In this document: in pieces, positions 39,863 to 50,543 of the stretch
How the letters are laid out: every line of letters begins with the position of its first letter
How positions within the stretch are numbered: position 1 is the first letter of the stretch
Assembly (NCBI RefSeq): GCF_947179015.1
Contig: NZ_CAMXCM010000001.1
Span: forward strand, 62,001 to 126,000
Direction: 5' to 3'
DNA length: 64,000 bases
From: Commensalibacter communis
GTDB lineage: Bacteria > Pseudomonadota > Alphaproteobacteria > Acetobacterales > Acetobacteraceae
Program-made: the position numbers and the translations under genes
The notes under the pieces: model-generated
The model's database searches: none
The model's input: the letters and a program-made list of their open reading frames with translations, nothing else
What the model was told of the DNA's origin: nothing

Positions 39863-40960
39863 TTATATGGTGATATAGGATTCGATCAAATCTGCCAATT
39901 CTTTTGCAGCATTTGGGTAGACTAATTGATGGGATTGTGCCGCTTTGCTCAATTTATCAGGGTTATTTAATAAATCAGATAATAGCGAAGTCAGTGCTGT
40001 TACCGAAAAATCATTTTGGTCAATAATCCAAGCAGAACCTTCTTGCTCCAGTGCTTTGGCATTATAATGTTGTTCTTGATTAGCAGCAAATGGATAAGGA
40101 ATGAGAATTGCAGGTCTCCCTGACAAAGACAGTTCCGATACAGAAGAACCGCCAGCACGCCCGATGACCAGATGTGCTTGCTTTAACAAAGAAGACACAT
40201 TGGTTAAGAATGGCGCAAGCGTTGCTTGAATATTTGCTTTTTCATAGATTTGAGCCACATGGGATAAATCTTCTTTGCGCACTTGTTGGGTAATGCGTAA
40301 TTTTTGTTTAATCTCGATAGGTAAATTCGCTAAAGCGTATGGAACGATTTCTCCAAATATTTTAGCACCCAAAGACCCACCCCAAATAAGTAAAGAAATC
40401 GTATCTGTTGGTGCTTGATAGGACGAAGGGTAAAGTGCTGTGATATCAGGTCGAACAGGTAATCCTGTAGTTTTGATAGGAATATGTTTTGGAATGCCAG
40501 TGACTTCTGGATAAGAGGTTGCAATAATTGTCGCAAAATGGGACAGCATGGCATTGGCTTTGCCAATAATTGCATTCCCTTCATGGAGGATAATTTGAGG
40601 GCGGCGTTTTTTTGAAAGTAAGCGAGCAGCGGTCAAAGGGGGAATAGATGGATACCCTCCGAAACCAATAATTGCAGCAACGGGATTATTTTGTAGAATT
40701 TTCCGAGATTGAGCAATCCCTTTCAGCAATTCAAAACTATTGCTAAGTTTTTGTACGACTGATTTTTTTGCAATCCCACCACCATCAATGACAAATTGTT
40801 GGACTTCGTTCCATTCCGCTAATTGGGGATCTTCAATACGTTTATCCGTCATAAATACAACAGGATAATTCCGCTCTCTTAATTGCATAGCAAGTGCTTT
40901 TGCGGGGAAAAAATGTCCACCTGTTCCACCTGCAACAATAGCGATTTTAGGTTTGCTCAT
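39863..40960 (-). CDS. murG: Lipid II synthase MurG
   Basis: MurG transfers GlcNAc from UDP-GlcNAc to lipid I on the inner face of the membrane. The 365-aa GT-B protein starts IVAGGTGGHFFPAKALA and contains GFGGYPSIPPL, HEGNAIIGKAN and the donor loop GRAGGSSVSELSLSGRPAIL. Its ATG overlaps the ftsW stop by 4 bp. Confidence 0.97.
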   Translation of the reverse strand: MSKPKIAIVAGGTGGHFFPAKALAMQLRERNYPVVFMTDKRIEDPQLAEWNEVQQFVIDGGGIAKKSVVQKLSNSFELLKGIAQSRKILQNNPVAAIIGFGGYPSIPPLTAARLLSKKRRPQIILHEGNAIIGKANAMLSHFATIIATSYPEVTGIPKHIPIKTTGLPVRPDITALYPSSYQAPTDTISLLIWGGSLGAKIFGEIVPYALANLPIEIKQKLRITQQVRKEDLSHVAQIYEKANIQATLAPFLTNVSSLLKQAHLVIGRAGGSSVSELSLSGRPAILIPYPFAANQEQHYNAKALEQEGSAWIIDQNDFSVTALTSLLSDLLNNPDKLSKAAQSHQLVYPNAAKELADLIESYITI

Positions 40961-42123
40961 CGTAAAATACTCCTTTTGCTAAAGGGTTGATTATTATTTT
41001 TAAAAAATTGAGGAGCTTCAATGCGGCGACGGGTTAATGCTAAAACCATACCAATGGTTAATGCAATCGAAAGCGCTGATGACCCACCATAAGAAATAAA
41101 CGGTAACGTCATCCCTTTTGTTGGAATAAGATGTAATGTTGAACCCATATTGATAAAGGCTTGTAATCCAAAACCAGTAATTAATCCAGAGGCTGCCAAA
41201 ATAATAAAAGGATCATCTTCTTTAATCAGTTTAAGTAAGGTTCTGACAACGATAAAGCAAAATATAAAGATGATAAGGCAACAAATAATCATGCCATACT
41301 CTTCACCCGCAACGGCAAATACAAAGTCTGCGTGCGCATCAGGTAATAAATCTTTGACGCGCCCTTCACCAGGGCCTCGCCCCCACAATCCACCATTCCC
41401 AAACGCACGTAAGGCAGTATCAATTTGATAATGATCGCCCACTTCTGGATGTAAAAACCGTTCTACACGTGACCTTACGTGAGGTAATACAACATACGCA
41501 CCGACAAAGGCTGCAATCATTCCACCTAAGCCAGAAAAAATCCAGAACATATTCAAGCCGTTGATGAACAATTGGGTCAGCAAAACAGCAGTAATAACGG
41601 CTAGCATCCCAATATCGGGTTGAGATTTCAGGATGAATAAAATGACCGCATAGACCCCCAATGCAATGAAAATGCCAGGAATATAGAATCGTTTTTTCCA
41701 TTCCGTTAACAACCATGCTGTACAAATGGCAAAACAAGGCTTTAAAAACTCAGAAGGTTGCAACGACATGATCGGCAGCGCAATCCAGCGTTTTGCCCCT
41801 TTAATATCCATTCCATGTACTAACGTATAAGCAGTCGCAAGAATGGCAATAAACGTGCCAACGATACTTAATTTTTTTATGGTCTGGGTCGAAAGCATCG
41901 AAATAAAGATAATGGTCAGGGCAGCAATGCTAAGGAACATGACCTGTTTAAAGATAAAAACATCTCTGGACGCACCAATACGCTGCGCCACAGCAGGGCT
42001 GGCCGCCATCATCAAGATATATCCAAAACCAATAAGCAATCCAACAGAACCAAGCATCCAATGGTCAATATTACGCCACCAACGTGCAAGTAATGAATTA
42101 TCAGAGCGAGAAATTCCAGACAT
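40957..42123 (-). CDS. ftsW: Lipid II polymerase/flippase-type division protein FtsW
   Basis: FtsW is a SEDS-family membrane glycosyltransferase that polymerises septal peptidoglycan. From the ATG at 42123 (ribosome-binding site AAGGAT, 9 nt upstream) it has 388 aa, with about ten membrane helices. Conserved blocks are PSEFLKPCF, KSQPDIGM, FGNGGLWGRGPGEG, HADFVFAVAGEE and PTKGMTLPFISYGGSS. A longer frame to 42327 only reads into murD. Confidence 0.95.
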   Translation of the reverse strand: MSGISRSDNSLLARWWRNIDHWMLGSVGLLIGFGYILMMAASPAVAQRIGASRDVFIFKQVMFLSIAALTIIFISMLSTQTIKKLSIVGTFIAILATAYTLVHGMDIKGAKRWIALPIMSLQPSEFLKPCFAICTAWLLTEWKKRFYIPGIFIALGVYAVILFILKSQPDIGMLAVITAVLLTQLFINGLNMFWIFSGLGGMIAAFVGAYVVLPHVRSRVERFLHPEVGDHYQIDTALRAFGNGGLWGRGPGEGRVKDLLPDAHADFVFAVAGEEYGMIICCLIIFIFCFIVVRTLLKLIKEDDPFIILAASGLITGFGLQAFINMGSTLHLIPTKGMTLPFISYGGSSALSIALTIGMVLALTRRRIEAPQFFKNNNQPFSKRSILR

Positions 42124-42136
42124 TGATTTTGGATCC

Positions 42137-43531
42137 TTAATCCTTTGATGATTCAGAAAGAGAAGATGACAGTTGCATGACAAGTTCAGCAAAACGATCT
42201 CCACGTTCTTCAAAGCTGCTAAATTGATCAAAGCTAGCACAAGCTGGTGAGAGTAAAACGGTTGGAATACGATTTTGTTGTGCGTATTGATATGCTTCTG
42301 GTACCGCATGTTCAAGGGTGTGAACAATACGATAAGGGACTTGATAGTGCTTTAAGGTTTGTTCCAAAACAGGTGCGTCTTTGCCAATCAGTAAAGCGAG
42401 TTTTATACGAGGGAAATAAGGGGCAAGCTCATCAATGCCATTTGACTTTGCAAGGCCTCCAGCAATCCAAACAAGTTCATCATAGCAAGTTAATGCCTTT
42501 GATGCGGCGTCAGCATTGGTTGCTTTGCTGTCATTAATAAACGTAACGTTATTTAAATTTGCTACAGGTCTTTGACGATGCGCCAATCCTTGGTAAGAGC
42601 TTAACCCAGATTGTATTTGTTCTTGGTTGAGACCTAAATGGATAGCCATTGCTGTGGCAGCAGCAGCATTTTGCGCATTATGATCGCCTGGTAAAAAGCG
42701 TGCTTTGGTAAGATCAGCAATGATCCCATGTTGGTCTTGTATTAAATAGTCTTTCACCCAGATATTAGCATTGATATTCGTGCCAGCTATCGTTTTAACT
42801 TGCATCTTATTTTGTTGTTTAAGTTCATTTGCAATGGTTGCACAGATCGCATCTTCAACGCCGATGACCGCTAATTGGTTGAGGTTTTGGTGATCAAATA
42901 TATGGTGTTTTGCCTCAATATAACCTTGTATATCTCCATGACGCTCTAAATGATCCGGGGTGATATTGAGTAAACAGGAAATATCAGCAGTAAATTGAGA
43001 GAAACGCTCTAGCATATAAGAAGACATTTCTAATACATAAACACCTTGATCTTCCAACAAAGGAAGAGCCAAAGCAGCGGGGCCGAGATTCCCACCTGCA
43101 ACCGCTGGAATACCAGCTTCTTTTAACAAATGTGTTAGTAACACAGTTGTTGTAGATTTTCCGTTTGTGCCTGTAATAGCAACAAAGCGCGCTTTTGATC
43201 CTGATGCTTTAACGGCACGATATAAAAGCTCGGCATCAGATAAGATAGGAAGGTTTCGTTGAAAGGCAAGCTGAGCAACAGGATGAGGTTTAGGTAAATG
43301 ATGAGGAATACCAGGAGACATCACCAACGCATCAAAATCATGCAAATTATCAAATGGCGCAATCAAAGATTTGAGTTCTGCTGGAACTGCGTTCCTTGTT
43401 TTTTCTTGATCATCCCAGATTTGAATTGTTGAGCCTATTGCTAATAATCGTTCGGCAGCAACAATGCCATTTTTGCCTAGCCCTAGGATTGCATATCGAT
43501 GATTTTGAAAAAGAGTTGGTGAAAAATTCAT
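42137..43531 (-). CDS. murD: UDP-N-acetylmuramoylalanine--D-glutamate ligase
   Basis: MurD adds D-glutamate to UDP-MurNAc-L-Ala. The 464-aa protein has the ATP loop AITGTNGKSTTTVLL, EMSSYMLERF, NITPDHLERHG and INDSKATNADAASKAL. It follows mraY by 1 bp and precedes ftsW. Confidence 0.97.
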   Translation of the reverse strand: MNFSPTLFQNHRYAILGLGKNGIVAAERLLAIGSTIQIWDDQEKTRNAVPAELKSLIAPFDNLHDFDALVMSPGIPHHLPKPHPVAQLAFQRNLPILSDAELLYRAVKASGSKARFVAITGTNGKSTTTVLLTHLLKEAGIPAVAGGNLGPAALALPLLEDQGVYVLEMSSYMLERFSQFTADISCLLNITPDHLERHGDIQGYIEAKHHIFDHQNLNQLAVIGVEDAICATIANELKQQNKMQVKTIAGTNINANIWVKDYLIQDQHGIIADLTKARFLPGDHNAQNAAAATAMAIHLGLNQEQIQSGLSSYQGLAHRQRPVANLNNVTFINDSKATNADAASKALTCYDELVWIAGGLAKSNGIDELAPYFPRIKLALLIGKDAPVLEQTLKHYQVPYRIVHTLEHAVPEAYQYAQQNRIPTVLLSPACASFDQFSSFEERGDRFAELVMQLSSSLSESSKD

Positions 43532-43532
43532 A

Positions 43533-44624
43533 TTAACGCAACTTTAATGTGGCCAGACCAATAAGACCCAGCATGATTGCAACAATCCAAAAACGAATAA
43601 CAATTTTTGATTCTGATAGCCCCTTTTTCTCAAAATGATGATGTAAAGGTGCCATTAAAAATACACGCGTCTTGGTACGTTTATACCAAGCGACTTGAAT
43701 AATAACAGATAAGGTTTCAACAACAAATAGCCCACCGACAATACATAAAACAAGCTCATGTTTAACGGCAACGGCAACAGTTCCTAAAGCACCACCCAAA
43801 GCCAAGGAACCCGTGTCCCCCATAAAGACAGAGGCAGGAGGGGCATTGAACCATAAGAAACCTAAGCCAGCCCCAATGACGGCGGCACAAAAAATGCCTA
43901 ACTCACCAGATTGAGGCACAAAATGGAGAAATAAATATTTGGCAAAGATAGCATTTCCGACCAGATAAGCAATTAATGCAAAGACTAAAAATGCAATGAC
44001 AACAGGCACGATTGCTAAACCATCTAGCCCATCAGTGAAATTAACAGCATTTCCAAATCCAGCAATTACGACCATGCCGAATATAGGAAAGAAATATCCC
44101 AAAGGAATCATCAAATTTTGGAAAAAAGGTAAAGCAACTTGATTAGCAATCTCTGGTGGGGTGATATGCTGCAAGGCAAAAGAGGCAAGAATAGAGATTA
44201 GAAATTCTCCGCCCAGACGGGTGCGTTTAGACAATCCATCTGTATTTCTTTTGGCTAATTTTTGGTAATCGTCAAAAAATCCAATCATGCCAAATCCAAG
44301 TGTTACGAATAACACAATCCACATAAAGCCGTTTGACAGATCGCTCCATAACAACGTTGAAAACGTTAAAGTCAAAAGCATCATGATCCCCCCCATTGTT
44401 GGGGTTCCTGCTTTTTCTTTGAGATGACGTTCTGGCCCTAGGGCACGGATAGGTTGACCGTCGCGTTGGATTTTATGGAGCTTTGCAATAATATAAGGCC
44501 CAATCCACAGGCTTAGGAAAAAGGCAGTAAAACACGCCGCTCCAGCGCGAAAAGTAATATAGCGAAACAGGTTGAATGGAGAAAGATATTCCAACCCAAA
44601 ACGCGTAATTAGATCATATAGCAT
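43533..44624 (-). CDS. mraY: Phospho-N-acetylmuramoyl-pentapeptide-transferase
   Basis: MraY links phospho-MurNAc-pentapeptide to undecaprenyl phosphate, forming lipid I. The 363-aa protein has about ten membrane helices and the family motifs [41 protein letters not shown] and [12 protein letters not shown]. It overlaps the murF stop by one base. Confidence 0.97.
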   Translation of the reverse strand: MLYDLITRFGLEYLSPFNLFRYITFRAGAACFTAFFLSLWIGPYIIAKLHKIQRDGQPIRALGPERHLKEKAGTPTMGGIMMLLTLTFSTLLWSDLSNGFMWIVLFVTLGFGMIGFFDDYQKLAKRNTDGLSKRTRLGGEFLISILASFALQHITPPEIANQVALPFFQNLMIPLGYFFPIFGMVVIAGFGNAVNFTDGLDGLAIVPVVIAFLVFALIAYLVGNAIFAKYLFLHFVPQSGELGIFCAAVIGAGLGFLWFNAPPASVFMGDTGSLALGGALGTVAVAVKHELVLCIVGGLFVVETLSVIIQVAWYKRTKTRVFLMAPLHHHFEKKGLSESKIVIRFWIVAIMLGLIGLATLKLR

Positions 44625-46012
44625 TAATTTTTCCTTATCTCTGGAGCGGTTAAAGTGGTTACAATGGAATTCATACGCATGCTGTTACTTCCTTTGACTA
44701 ACAGCGTATCATTTTCTTGTAATTGAGATTGTATAAAAGGGATCAACTCTTGTGCTGTTGCGCACCATCCCCCTCGTAGAGGCTGAGGTAATTGTTCAAA
44801 TACAATATGCATCATTGAACCACAACAAAAAACAAGATCAGCATTGGCAATAAGATGTGGTAACAAAGAAAGATGTTCTTGCTCACTAAAATCCCCCAAC
44901 TCCATAATATCACCTAAAATAACTATCTTTCTGGCAGGTGCTAACAAAGATAATGTTTTTAATGCGGTGCTGATCGACAGGGTAGAAGCATTATAACTTT
45001 CGTCTAAAATACGACCATTAATGGTTGGTAGAGATAAGATTTTTCCTCTGCCATTGCCTGTTTGAAAATCGACAAGAGTAGTGATAGCCTGTTGGATATC
45101 TAGTCTCAAAGCATGAATTGCCCCGATCACCAATCCAGCATTGCGTATTAAATGCTCACCTGGTGAAGAAAGAGTAAAAGCGTAATCTTGTTTTTGAATT
45201 GAAATTTGGAAATTTGATTGCTGCGCACCAAGATCGATATTGCTAATTTGTACAGAAGCAGCCTTAGAGGCGCCAACAGTTTGTAATTGGACTTGATATT
45301 GTTTGGCAATGCCTTGGAAAATATCCAAGCCGTAAATTGTTTCTGGCACCAACGCAACGGCCTGAGGTGGAAGTGCTATTATAATCTGGCTTTTTTCTTT
45401 GGCAATATTATCCAGATTTTGCATATATCCTAGATGAGAAGATGCCACTTCGGTAATAATAGCGATATGTGGGCTGACAAATGTTGCCAAAGGTGCAATT
45501 TCACCAATATGATTCATGCCAATTTCACAGATACAAAAATCTGTATCTTTTGGCAATCGTGCTAGGGTCAAAGGAACGCCAAGATGATTATTATGCGAAC
45601 CAGCCGCAGCATGAACCGTTCCATAAGCAGATAACGTCATTTTGAGCATTTCTTTGGTCGTTGTTTTGCCAACACTGCCCGTAATTGCAATGACTTTGCC
45701 AGTAAAACGATTGCGTGCATAGCGTCCCATATCTGTTAACGCTTGTAATGTGTCTTTGACATACAGAATAGGCGCAGTATCAGGTATTTCTGAAATCGGA
45801 TGACTTACGATTGCACAAGCTGCTCCAGCATCTAGAGCTTTTTGAACATACGCATGTCCATCACTATTTTCACCAATAATTGCGACAAAGATATCGCCTT
45901 TTTCAATAGAGCGTGTATCGATTGAGATACCATTACCTTTGATGGAGGTGGAACAAGGAAAAATTCCATTGGTTGCTTGGATAAGGTCTGTTTCAGTCCA
46001 TAAAACGCTCAT
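44624..46012 (-). CDS. murF: UDP-N-acetylmuramoyl-tripeptide--D-alanyl-D-alanine ligase
   Basis: MurF adds the D-Ala-D-Ala dipeptide made by Ddl. The 462-aa protein has the loop [40 protein letters not shown] and a late ILDESYNAS. Its ATG overlaps the murE stop by 4 bp. Confidence 0.96.
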   Translation of the reverse strand: MSVLWTETDLIQATNGIFPCSTSIKGNGISIDTRSIEKGDIFVAIIGENSDGHAYVQKALDAGAACAIVSHPISEIPDTAPILYVKDTLQALTDMGRYARNRFTGKVIAITGSVGKTTTKEMLKMTLSAYGTVHAAAGSHNNHLGVPLTLARLPKDTDFCICEIGMNHIGEIAPLATFVSPHIAIITEVASSHLGYMQNLDNIAKEKSQIIIALPPQAVALVPETIYGLDIFQGIAKQYQVQLQTVGASKAASVQISNIDLGAQQSNFQISIQKQDYAFTLSSPGEHLIRNAGLVIGAIHALRLDIQQAITTLVDFQTGNGRGKILSLPTINGRILDESYNASTLSISTALKTLSLLAPARKIVILGDIMELGDFSEQEHLSLLPHLIANADLVFCCGSMMHIVFEQLPQPLRGGWCATAQELIPFIQSQLQENDTLLVKGSNSMRMNSIVTTLTAPEIRKN

Positions 46013-47475
46013 AGGCTACTCACATGTTTTCGAATAATAGTCACGTCATCAAAAGGATGAACAACAGAACCAATTATTTGTCCTTGCTCATGACCTTTTC
46101 CTGCTACGACCAGAATATCGCCACTTTGTAGCTTTTTTATGGTTTGGGCTATGGCTTCTTCTCGATCTGCAATTTCCAATGCAGCTGGGGCGCCTGCTTT
46201 AACTTCCTTGCGAATATGGTCAGGATCTTCTGTCCGAGGGTTATCATCGGTGATAATAACGCAATCTGCATATTTTGATGCTTCTTGTGCCATTAAGGGG
46301 CGCTTGCCTGCATCGCGATCTCCGCCAGCGCCGAAAATAACGTATAAGTCGTTATCAGTATGGGGGCGTAAAGATTGCAACAAATGTGCTAGCGCATCAG
46401 GTGTGTGTGCATAATCAACATAAATTGCTGCACCATTAGGCAAAATAGCAGCTTGTTCCATTCGACCTCTGACCCCTTTAAGGTGAGGCAACAGAGGGAT
46501 GAGGTTGGCGATATCTTGTTCATTTTTAGCAATGAGCGCCACAGCTAGTAAAATATTATCGACCTGATATCGCCCTAACAAAGGAATAGTTACTGAAAAC
46601 ACATCATTAAGTGCTGTTTTGATTTCTAACTTTTGCCCTTCCGGTAAAGGCGTTACAGAAAGAAGTTGTAAAAACTGTCCTTGCTCTCCAACCAATCGTA
46701 AATTTTGTTTTCGATCTAAAATAGCTTGCTTAATTTTTATTAAAGCATCTGGATCCATATCCGCATTAACGCCAGCAACCCCACCGATGGGCAGAATATT
46801 CTTAAATAACCTTAATTTTGCTTCTAAATAATGTTGAAAATCATGGTGATAATCCAAATGATCGCGCGTTAAATTGGTAAAGCCAGCAGCCTCTATCGTT
46901 AATCCATCTAAACGATATTGATCCAAGCCATGAGAGGATGCTTCTAAAGCAAGATGTTGCACGTTATGCTCAACTAAGTTTGTCAGGATCTCATGTAACA
47001 TGATACTATCAGGAGTGGTCAACACAGGTCCCGTATAGTTATAATTTGTATTACTAATAACCCCTAAAGTACCGATTGTTGCAGCTTTAAGGTTTTGTAA
47101 TTGCCAAATTTGTCGGATGAAATCAGCAGTGCTAGTCTTTCCGTTCGTTCCTGTAATTGCGACTTGGTGTTGTGGATGGTTGGGAAAGAAAATAGCTGTC
47201 ATTAGTGCTAAAACATAACGTGGGTTATCACAGTGAATAGCAATACATTGATTTGTTTCAGGAAAAGATGCATTGGTTGGTAAAAGAATAGCGCTTGCGC
47301 CTTTCTCAATAGCCACATCAATATAATCACACCCATTAGACTTTGCCCCTGGAAGTGCGGCGAAAAGATACCCCTGCTGTATTTTACGACTATCTAATGT
47401 TATTCCTGTGATTTGAGTGTCACTCGGAACAAGTGGCAAATGAATATGGTGAAGCAGCGCATTAAGAGAAATCAT
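46009..47475 (-). CDS. murE: UDP-MurNAc-L-Ala-D-Glu--2,6-diaminopimelate ligase
   Basis: MurE adds the third stem-peptide residue. The 488-aa product has the loop AITGTNGKTSTADFI, NLTRDHLDYH, the nucleotide segment YVDYAHTPDAL and the substrate-selecting motif DNPRTEDP. DNPR indicates diaminopimelate rather than lysine. It lies 13 bp after ftsI. Confidence 0.96.
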   Translation of the reverse strand: MISLNALLHHIHLPLVPSDTQITGITLDSRKIQQGYLFAALPGAKSNGCDYIDVAIEKGASAILLPTNASFPETNQCIAIHCDNPRYVLALMTAIFFPNHPQHQVAITGTNGKTSTADFIRQIWQLQNLKAATIGTLGVISNTNYNYTGPVLTTPDSIMLHEILTNLVEHNVQHLALEASSHGLDQYRLDGLTIEAAGFTNLTRDHLDYHHDFQHYLEAKLRLFKNILPIGGVAGVNADMDPDALIKIKQAILDRKQNLRLVGEQGQFLQLLSVTPLPEGQKLEIKTALNDVFSVTIPLLGRYQVDNILLAVALIAKNEQDIANLIPLLPHLKGVRGRMEQAAILPNGAAIYVDYAHTPDALAHLLQSLRPHTDNDLYVIFGAGGDRDAGKRPLMAQEASKYADCVIITDDNPRTEDPDHIRKEVKAGAPAALEIADREEAIAQTIKKLQSGDILVVAGKGHEQGQIIGSVVHPFDDVTIIRKHVSSL

Positions 47476-47488
47476 GGTAAAAGGAGCT

Positions 47489-49471
47489 TTATTGTGATCG
47501 TGTTGAAGAAGCTTTGGCCGAAGGTTTCTTTTTACTCTTTTCTTTATTTTTTTCTGGACGATTTAAACGAGGATCGCCTGGATCATTTCCAGGACCTAAA
47601 GGTCTTATCCCTCTGGGTACAGGGGGGCGCAATGGGATCGCAAGCTGAGCATCAATGGTTGCAGCATCTTTGGTATTTGGAAATAAATTCAAAATTGGAC
47701 CAATACGCCCAATAATTTTAGAGACTGCTGGAGCGGCGTTCCATCCCGCTGTTGTCCAGCCATGGGTTTCTTTGGTTGGTTTTGGACTGTCCAACATGAC
47801 ATAGACAGCATATTTAGGATCATTCATTGGAAATACAGCAGTGAAAGCGGAAACGTTGACGTGCTTTAAATATCCACCTGATTTACTGACTTTTTCACTG
47901 GTACCTGTTTTCCCACCGACAAAATAGCCAGGAACTTCCCCGTTTTTACCAGTTCCTTTGGTAACGTCCAGCCGTAAAATTTTTCTTAGGGTCTCAGAGG
48001 TTTTTTCGGATAGAACTCGCTCCCCTTGAGCCTTAGGTTGTGGTGTTGGGGCATTGTTATCTACGGGTTGTTGTGAAAGATCATTATTACTAATATCTTG
48101 CAAGGATAACAATGTTGGTTTCAGTAAGATCCCTCCATTGACTGTCGCCGCTGTTCCACGAACAATAGCTAACGGAGATTCAGCAATACCATGACCAAAC
48201 GCAATCGTCATCACAGTTGATATACCCCAATTTTTGATTGATGGTACAATGGGTCTTCCTGATTCTGGTAACTCTATGGGAACTCGAGCTAAGAAACCCA
48301 TTCTTTGCATCCACTCTCTTTGCCTCTCTGCTCCAACGTCCAATCCGATGTGGGCAGAGGCTGGATTGGATGAATAAGCCATGACTTCTGGCAAAGAAAG
48401 ATAAGGGGGGAAATGATCAGTTCTTAAATCTTTAATCGTGAACCTACCCACACGAATTGGGGCTGTTGCAAAACGATCCCAAATATGGGCTACGCCCAAT
48501 TCAAGTGCCATCGCAACATTTTGCAGCTTAAATGTTGAGCCAGGTTCATACATCCCAGTTGTCGCTCGGTTAAAACGAGAGTTAGGGGGGGCTTTACTAA
48601 ATTGATTAGAATCATAGTCCGGCAAGCTAATCATTGCCAAGATTTCACCCGTATGAACATCCATCACAATGCCACAAGCTGCCTCTGCTTGGAATTTATT
48701 CTTTGCTGCTTCGACTTCTTCTTGAACGACAGTTTGAACATGGGTGTCTATTGATAATCTTAAGGGGTGACGCGTATCCATTAACCGTTGATCAAAATAT
48801 TTTTCAACCCCGGCGATTCCATGGTCGTCGATATCAACACTGCCCAGAATGTGAGATGCTAATCGCCCCAAAGGATAACGACGACGTTCACCGGCTTCGA
48901 AATATAATCCTGGTATTCCCAGATTATTAATCGCAACTTCTTGCTGTGGGGAGATATCGCGAGCAAGATAAACAAATTGCTTTTTAGAAGACAAACGTTC
49001 ATAGGTTTGATTAACATCAAGTTTCGGCAAAATTTCTTTTAGTTTTTTTGAAACGTCCGCAGGATCAATAATTTCTAAAGGATTGGCATAAACTTGTGCA
49101 ACAGGCAAAGAAATAGCTAGTATTTGACCATTGCGATCGATAATGGACGCTCTTTTAATTTGTGGTAGAGCAAAATCACCAGACATCACGCCTTTGGGAT
49201 CACTTTTAGGTATTGCAGGAACTTGAGGGGCTATTTGTTGCTTTTGTGGGGCAAGCGGCATTAAAATAGTCGCCATTGTCAGTTTAAAAGAAACTGCACC
49301 ATACAAACAACAAAAACCACACGCTGTGATGAGTAAGCGTGCTCTGGTTTTATCCATTCGGTTATAGTTTTTTTTCTTCTTTTTTATATTAACGTGTGGT
49401 TGTGGCTCAGCACGATTTTCCCTCTCTTGAGCACGAGGGGAACCTTGATTCCGATCATCCCTGTATCGCAT
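47489..49471 (-). CDS. ftsI: Septal peptidoglycan transpeptidase FtsI (PBP3)
   Basis: FtsI cross-links septal peptidoglycan with FtsW. The 660-aa class B penicillin-binding protein has a polar N-terminus, one membrane helix (about residues 45-75), a pedestal domain, and the transpeptidase motifs SxxK (EPGSTFKLQ), SxN (YSSNPAS) and KTG (GGKTGTSEK). The C-terminus is an unusually long, Lys/Pro/Arg-rich tail (about 620-660). Confidence 0.96.
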   Translation of the reverse strand: MRYRDDRNQGSPRAQERENRAEPQPHVNIKKKKKNYNRMDKTRARLLITACGFCCLYGAVSFKLTMATILMPLAPQKQQIAPQVPAIPKSDPKGVMSGDFALPQIKRASIIDRNGQILAISLPVAQVYANPLEIIDPADVSKKLKEILPKLDVNQTYERLSSKKQFVYLARDISPQQEVAINNLGIPGLYFEAGERRRYPLGRLASHILGSVDIDDHGIAGVEKYFDQRLMDTRHPLRLSIDTHVQTVVQEEVEAAKNKFQAEAACGIVMDVHTGEILAMISLPDYDSNQFSKAPPNSRFNRATTGMYEPGSTFKLQNVAMALELGVAHIWDRFATAPIRVGRFTIKDLRTDHFPPYLSLPEVMAYSSNPASAHIGLDVGAERQREWMQRMGFLARVPIELPESGRPIVPSIKNWGISTVMTIAFGHGIAESPLAIVRGTAATVNGGILLKPTLLSLQDISNNDLSQQPVDNNAPTPQPKAQGERVLSEKTSETLRKILRLDVTKGTGKNGEVPGYFVGGKTGTSEKVSKSGGYLKHVNVSAFTAVFPMNDPKYAVYVMLDSPKPTKETHGWTTAGWNAAPAVSKIIGRIGPILNLFPNTKDAATIDAQLAIPLRPPVPRGIRPLGPGNDPGDPRLNRPEKNKEKSKKKPSAKASSTRSQ

Positions 49472-49494
49472 TATTTTTTATACAACCTTTGAGT

Positions 49495-50520
49495 TTACGG
49501 TGCAAAAGGTACAGGAGCAGGAAGCGCTTCGTCGCCACTTCCCCCTAAGGCAGACTCAGAATGTGCAACTGTGACTGTAGAAGAGCGTTTCTTTTGTATA
49601 CTATTGGAAGAGGACTGTGTTTGTTTAGGTTTTGAAGTTTTGTTGTGAGAAAAAGGATTTCCACTTTGAATATTGTAAGCGACATTCTCAATATGATTTT
49701 TCTTAATCGTTTGTGGTTTTAAATTTGGAGTATCCACAGAATCATTGGTATCAGCTGTCTCTATGGGTTTAACTTTTTTGCGATGTGTTGAGAGAGCTGA
49801 AGCAGGGGTAATAGATTGATCTGTTAGGCTATTCTCTTTTGGTTTAGCGTTTGCAACAACAGATGGCTTTTTAATTGTTTGTGGTTTTAAAGTTTGTGTT
49901 TTTATTGCATCACTAGCTTCAGCAACTTCCACAATTTTTACTTTTTTGCGTTTTACAGGTGCAGGTGCAACAACAGGTTCAGCTGGAGGATTAGTTGCTG
50001 TCACAACAGGTTTGACCGTTTGTTGCGGCTTTTGTTGTAACATAGGGGGGGAGGCATCTGCATTATTATTGGCAGGAATAATAATTGGTGGTGCTTGAAC
50101 AGATGATGTTTGATGAAGATCTTTTTGAGCGGTTGTTGCATCAGCAATAATATCGCCAGATTGTCCATGGTTTTGGGCAACGTTCTTAACCAAATCCTCA
50201 CGTGTTTTGTCTTTTTCAGGAGTCTTGGTAATCGGTGGTAACATAGAAGTAGCCGCAGACATTTGAACAAATTGTGATGGGCTATATGGATGTAATACGG
50301 GTATAAATTTAGCAGATAATTCTTTTAATCGATCAGGTTGATTAAGCAATGTCCACTCTGTACGTAACATGGCCGTACGTGACTTAATTTTTTGTGTATC
50401 ATACACAATTTTTGTAATTTGTTTGTCAAGGAGGGTTGTTTTATGCTTTTGGGCATACAAAACCATACCAGAAACCCCAGCAAAGAAAACACAAAATAAA
50501 GTAAATGGACGGATCATCAT
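49495..50520 (-). CDS. ftsL: FtsL-like divisome protein with long repetitive C-terminal tail
   Basis: The gene sits in the ftsL position between rsmH and ftsI. It starts with one membrane helix (about residues 5-22) followed by a coiled-coil segment (about 25-75, ending LNQPDRLKELSAKF), as in FtsL. Classical FtsL is about 100 residues, but this protein has 341. The extra 260 residues are rich in Pro, Lys, Thr and Gln. They include a 28-residue repeat present twice (191-218 and 247-274), each copy ending LKPQTIKK. The tail is periplasmic by topology, and its role is unknown. Confidence 0.85.
   Translation of the reverse strand: MMIRPFTLFCVFFAGVSGMVLYAQKHKTTLLDKQITKIVYDTQKIKSRTAMLRTEWTLLNQPDRLKELSAKFIPVLHPYSPSQFVQMSAATSMLPPITKTPEKDKTREDLVKNVAQNHGQSGDIIADATTAQKDLHQTSSVQAPPIIIPANNNADASPPMLQQKPQQTVKPVVTATNPPAEPVVAPAPVKRKKVKIVEVAEASDAIKTQTLKPQTIKKPSVVANAKPKENSLTDQSITPASALSTHRKKVKPIETADTNDSVDTPNLKPQTIKKNHIENVAYNIQSGNPFSHNKTSKPKQTQSSSNSIQKKRSSTVTVAHSESALGGSGDEALPAPVPFAP
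49699..49950 (-). repeat. Two copies of a 28-residue repeat in the FtsL tail
   Basis: The copies are encoded at 49867-49950 and 49699-49782. Each begins RKKVK and ends LKPQTIKK, with 17 of 28 residues identical by my alignment. The basic, proline-containing composition suggests a flexible linker or a polymer-binding segment. Confidence 0.7.
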
Positions 50521-50543
50521 AGGGAAATTTTCCTTTTATCAGA

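Noticed and set aside
42124-42327. 68-residue N-terminal extension of ftsW
   Set aside because: It only re-reads the end of murD in another frame. The ATG at 42123 has a good ribosome-binding site and the family start.
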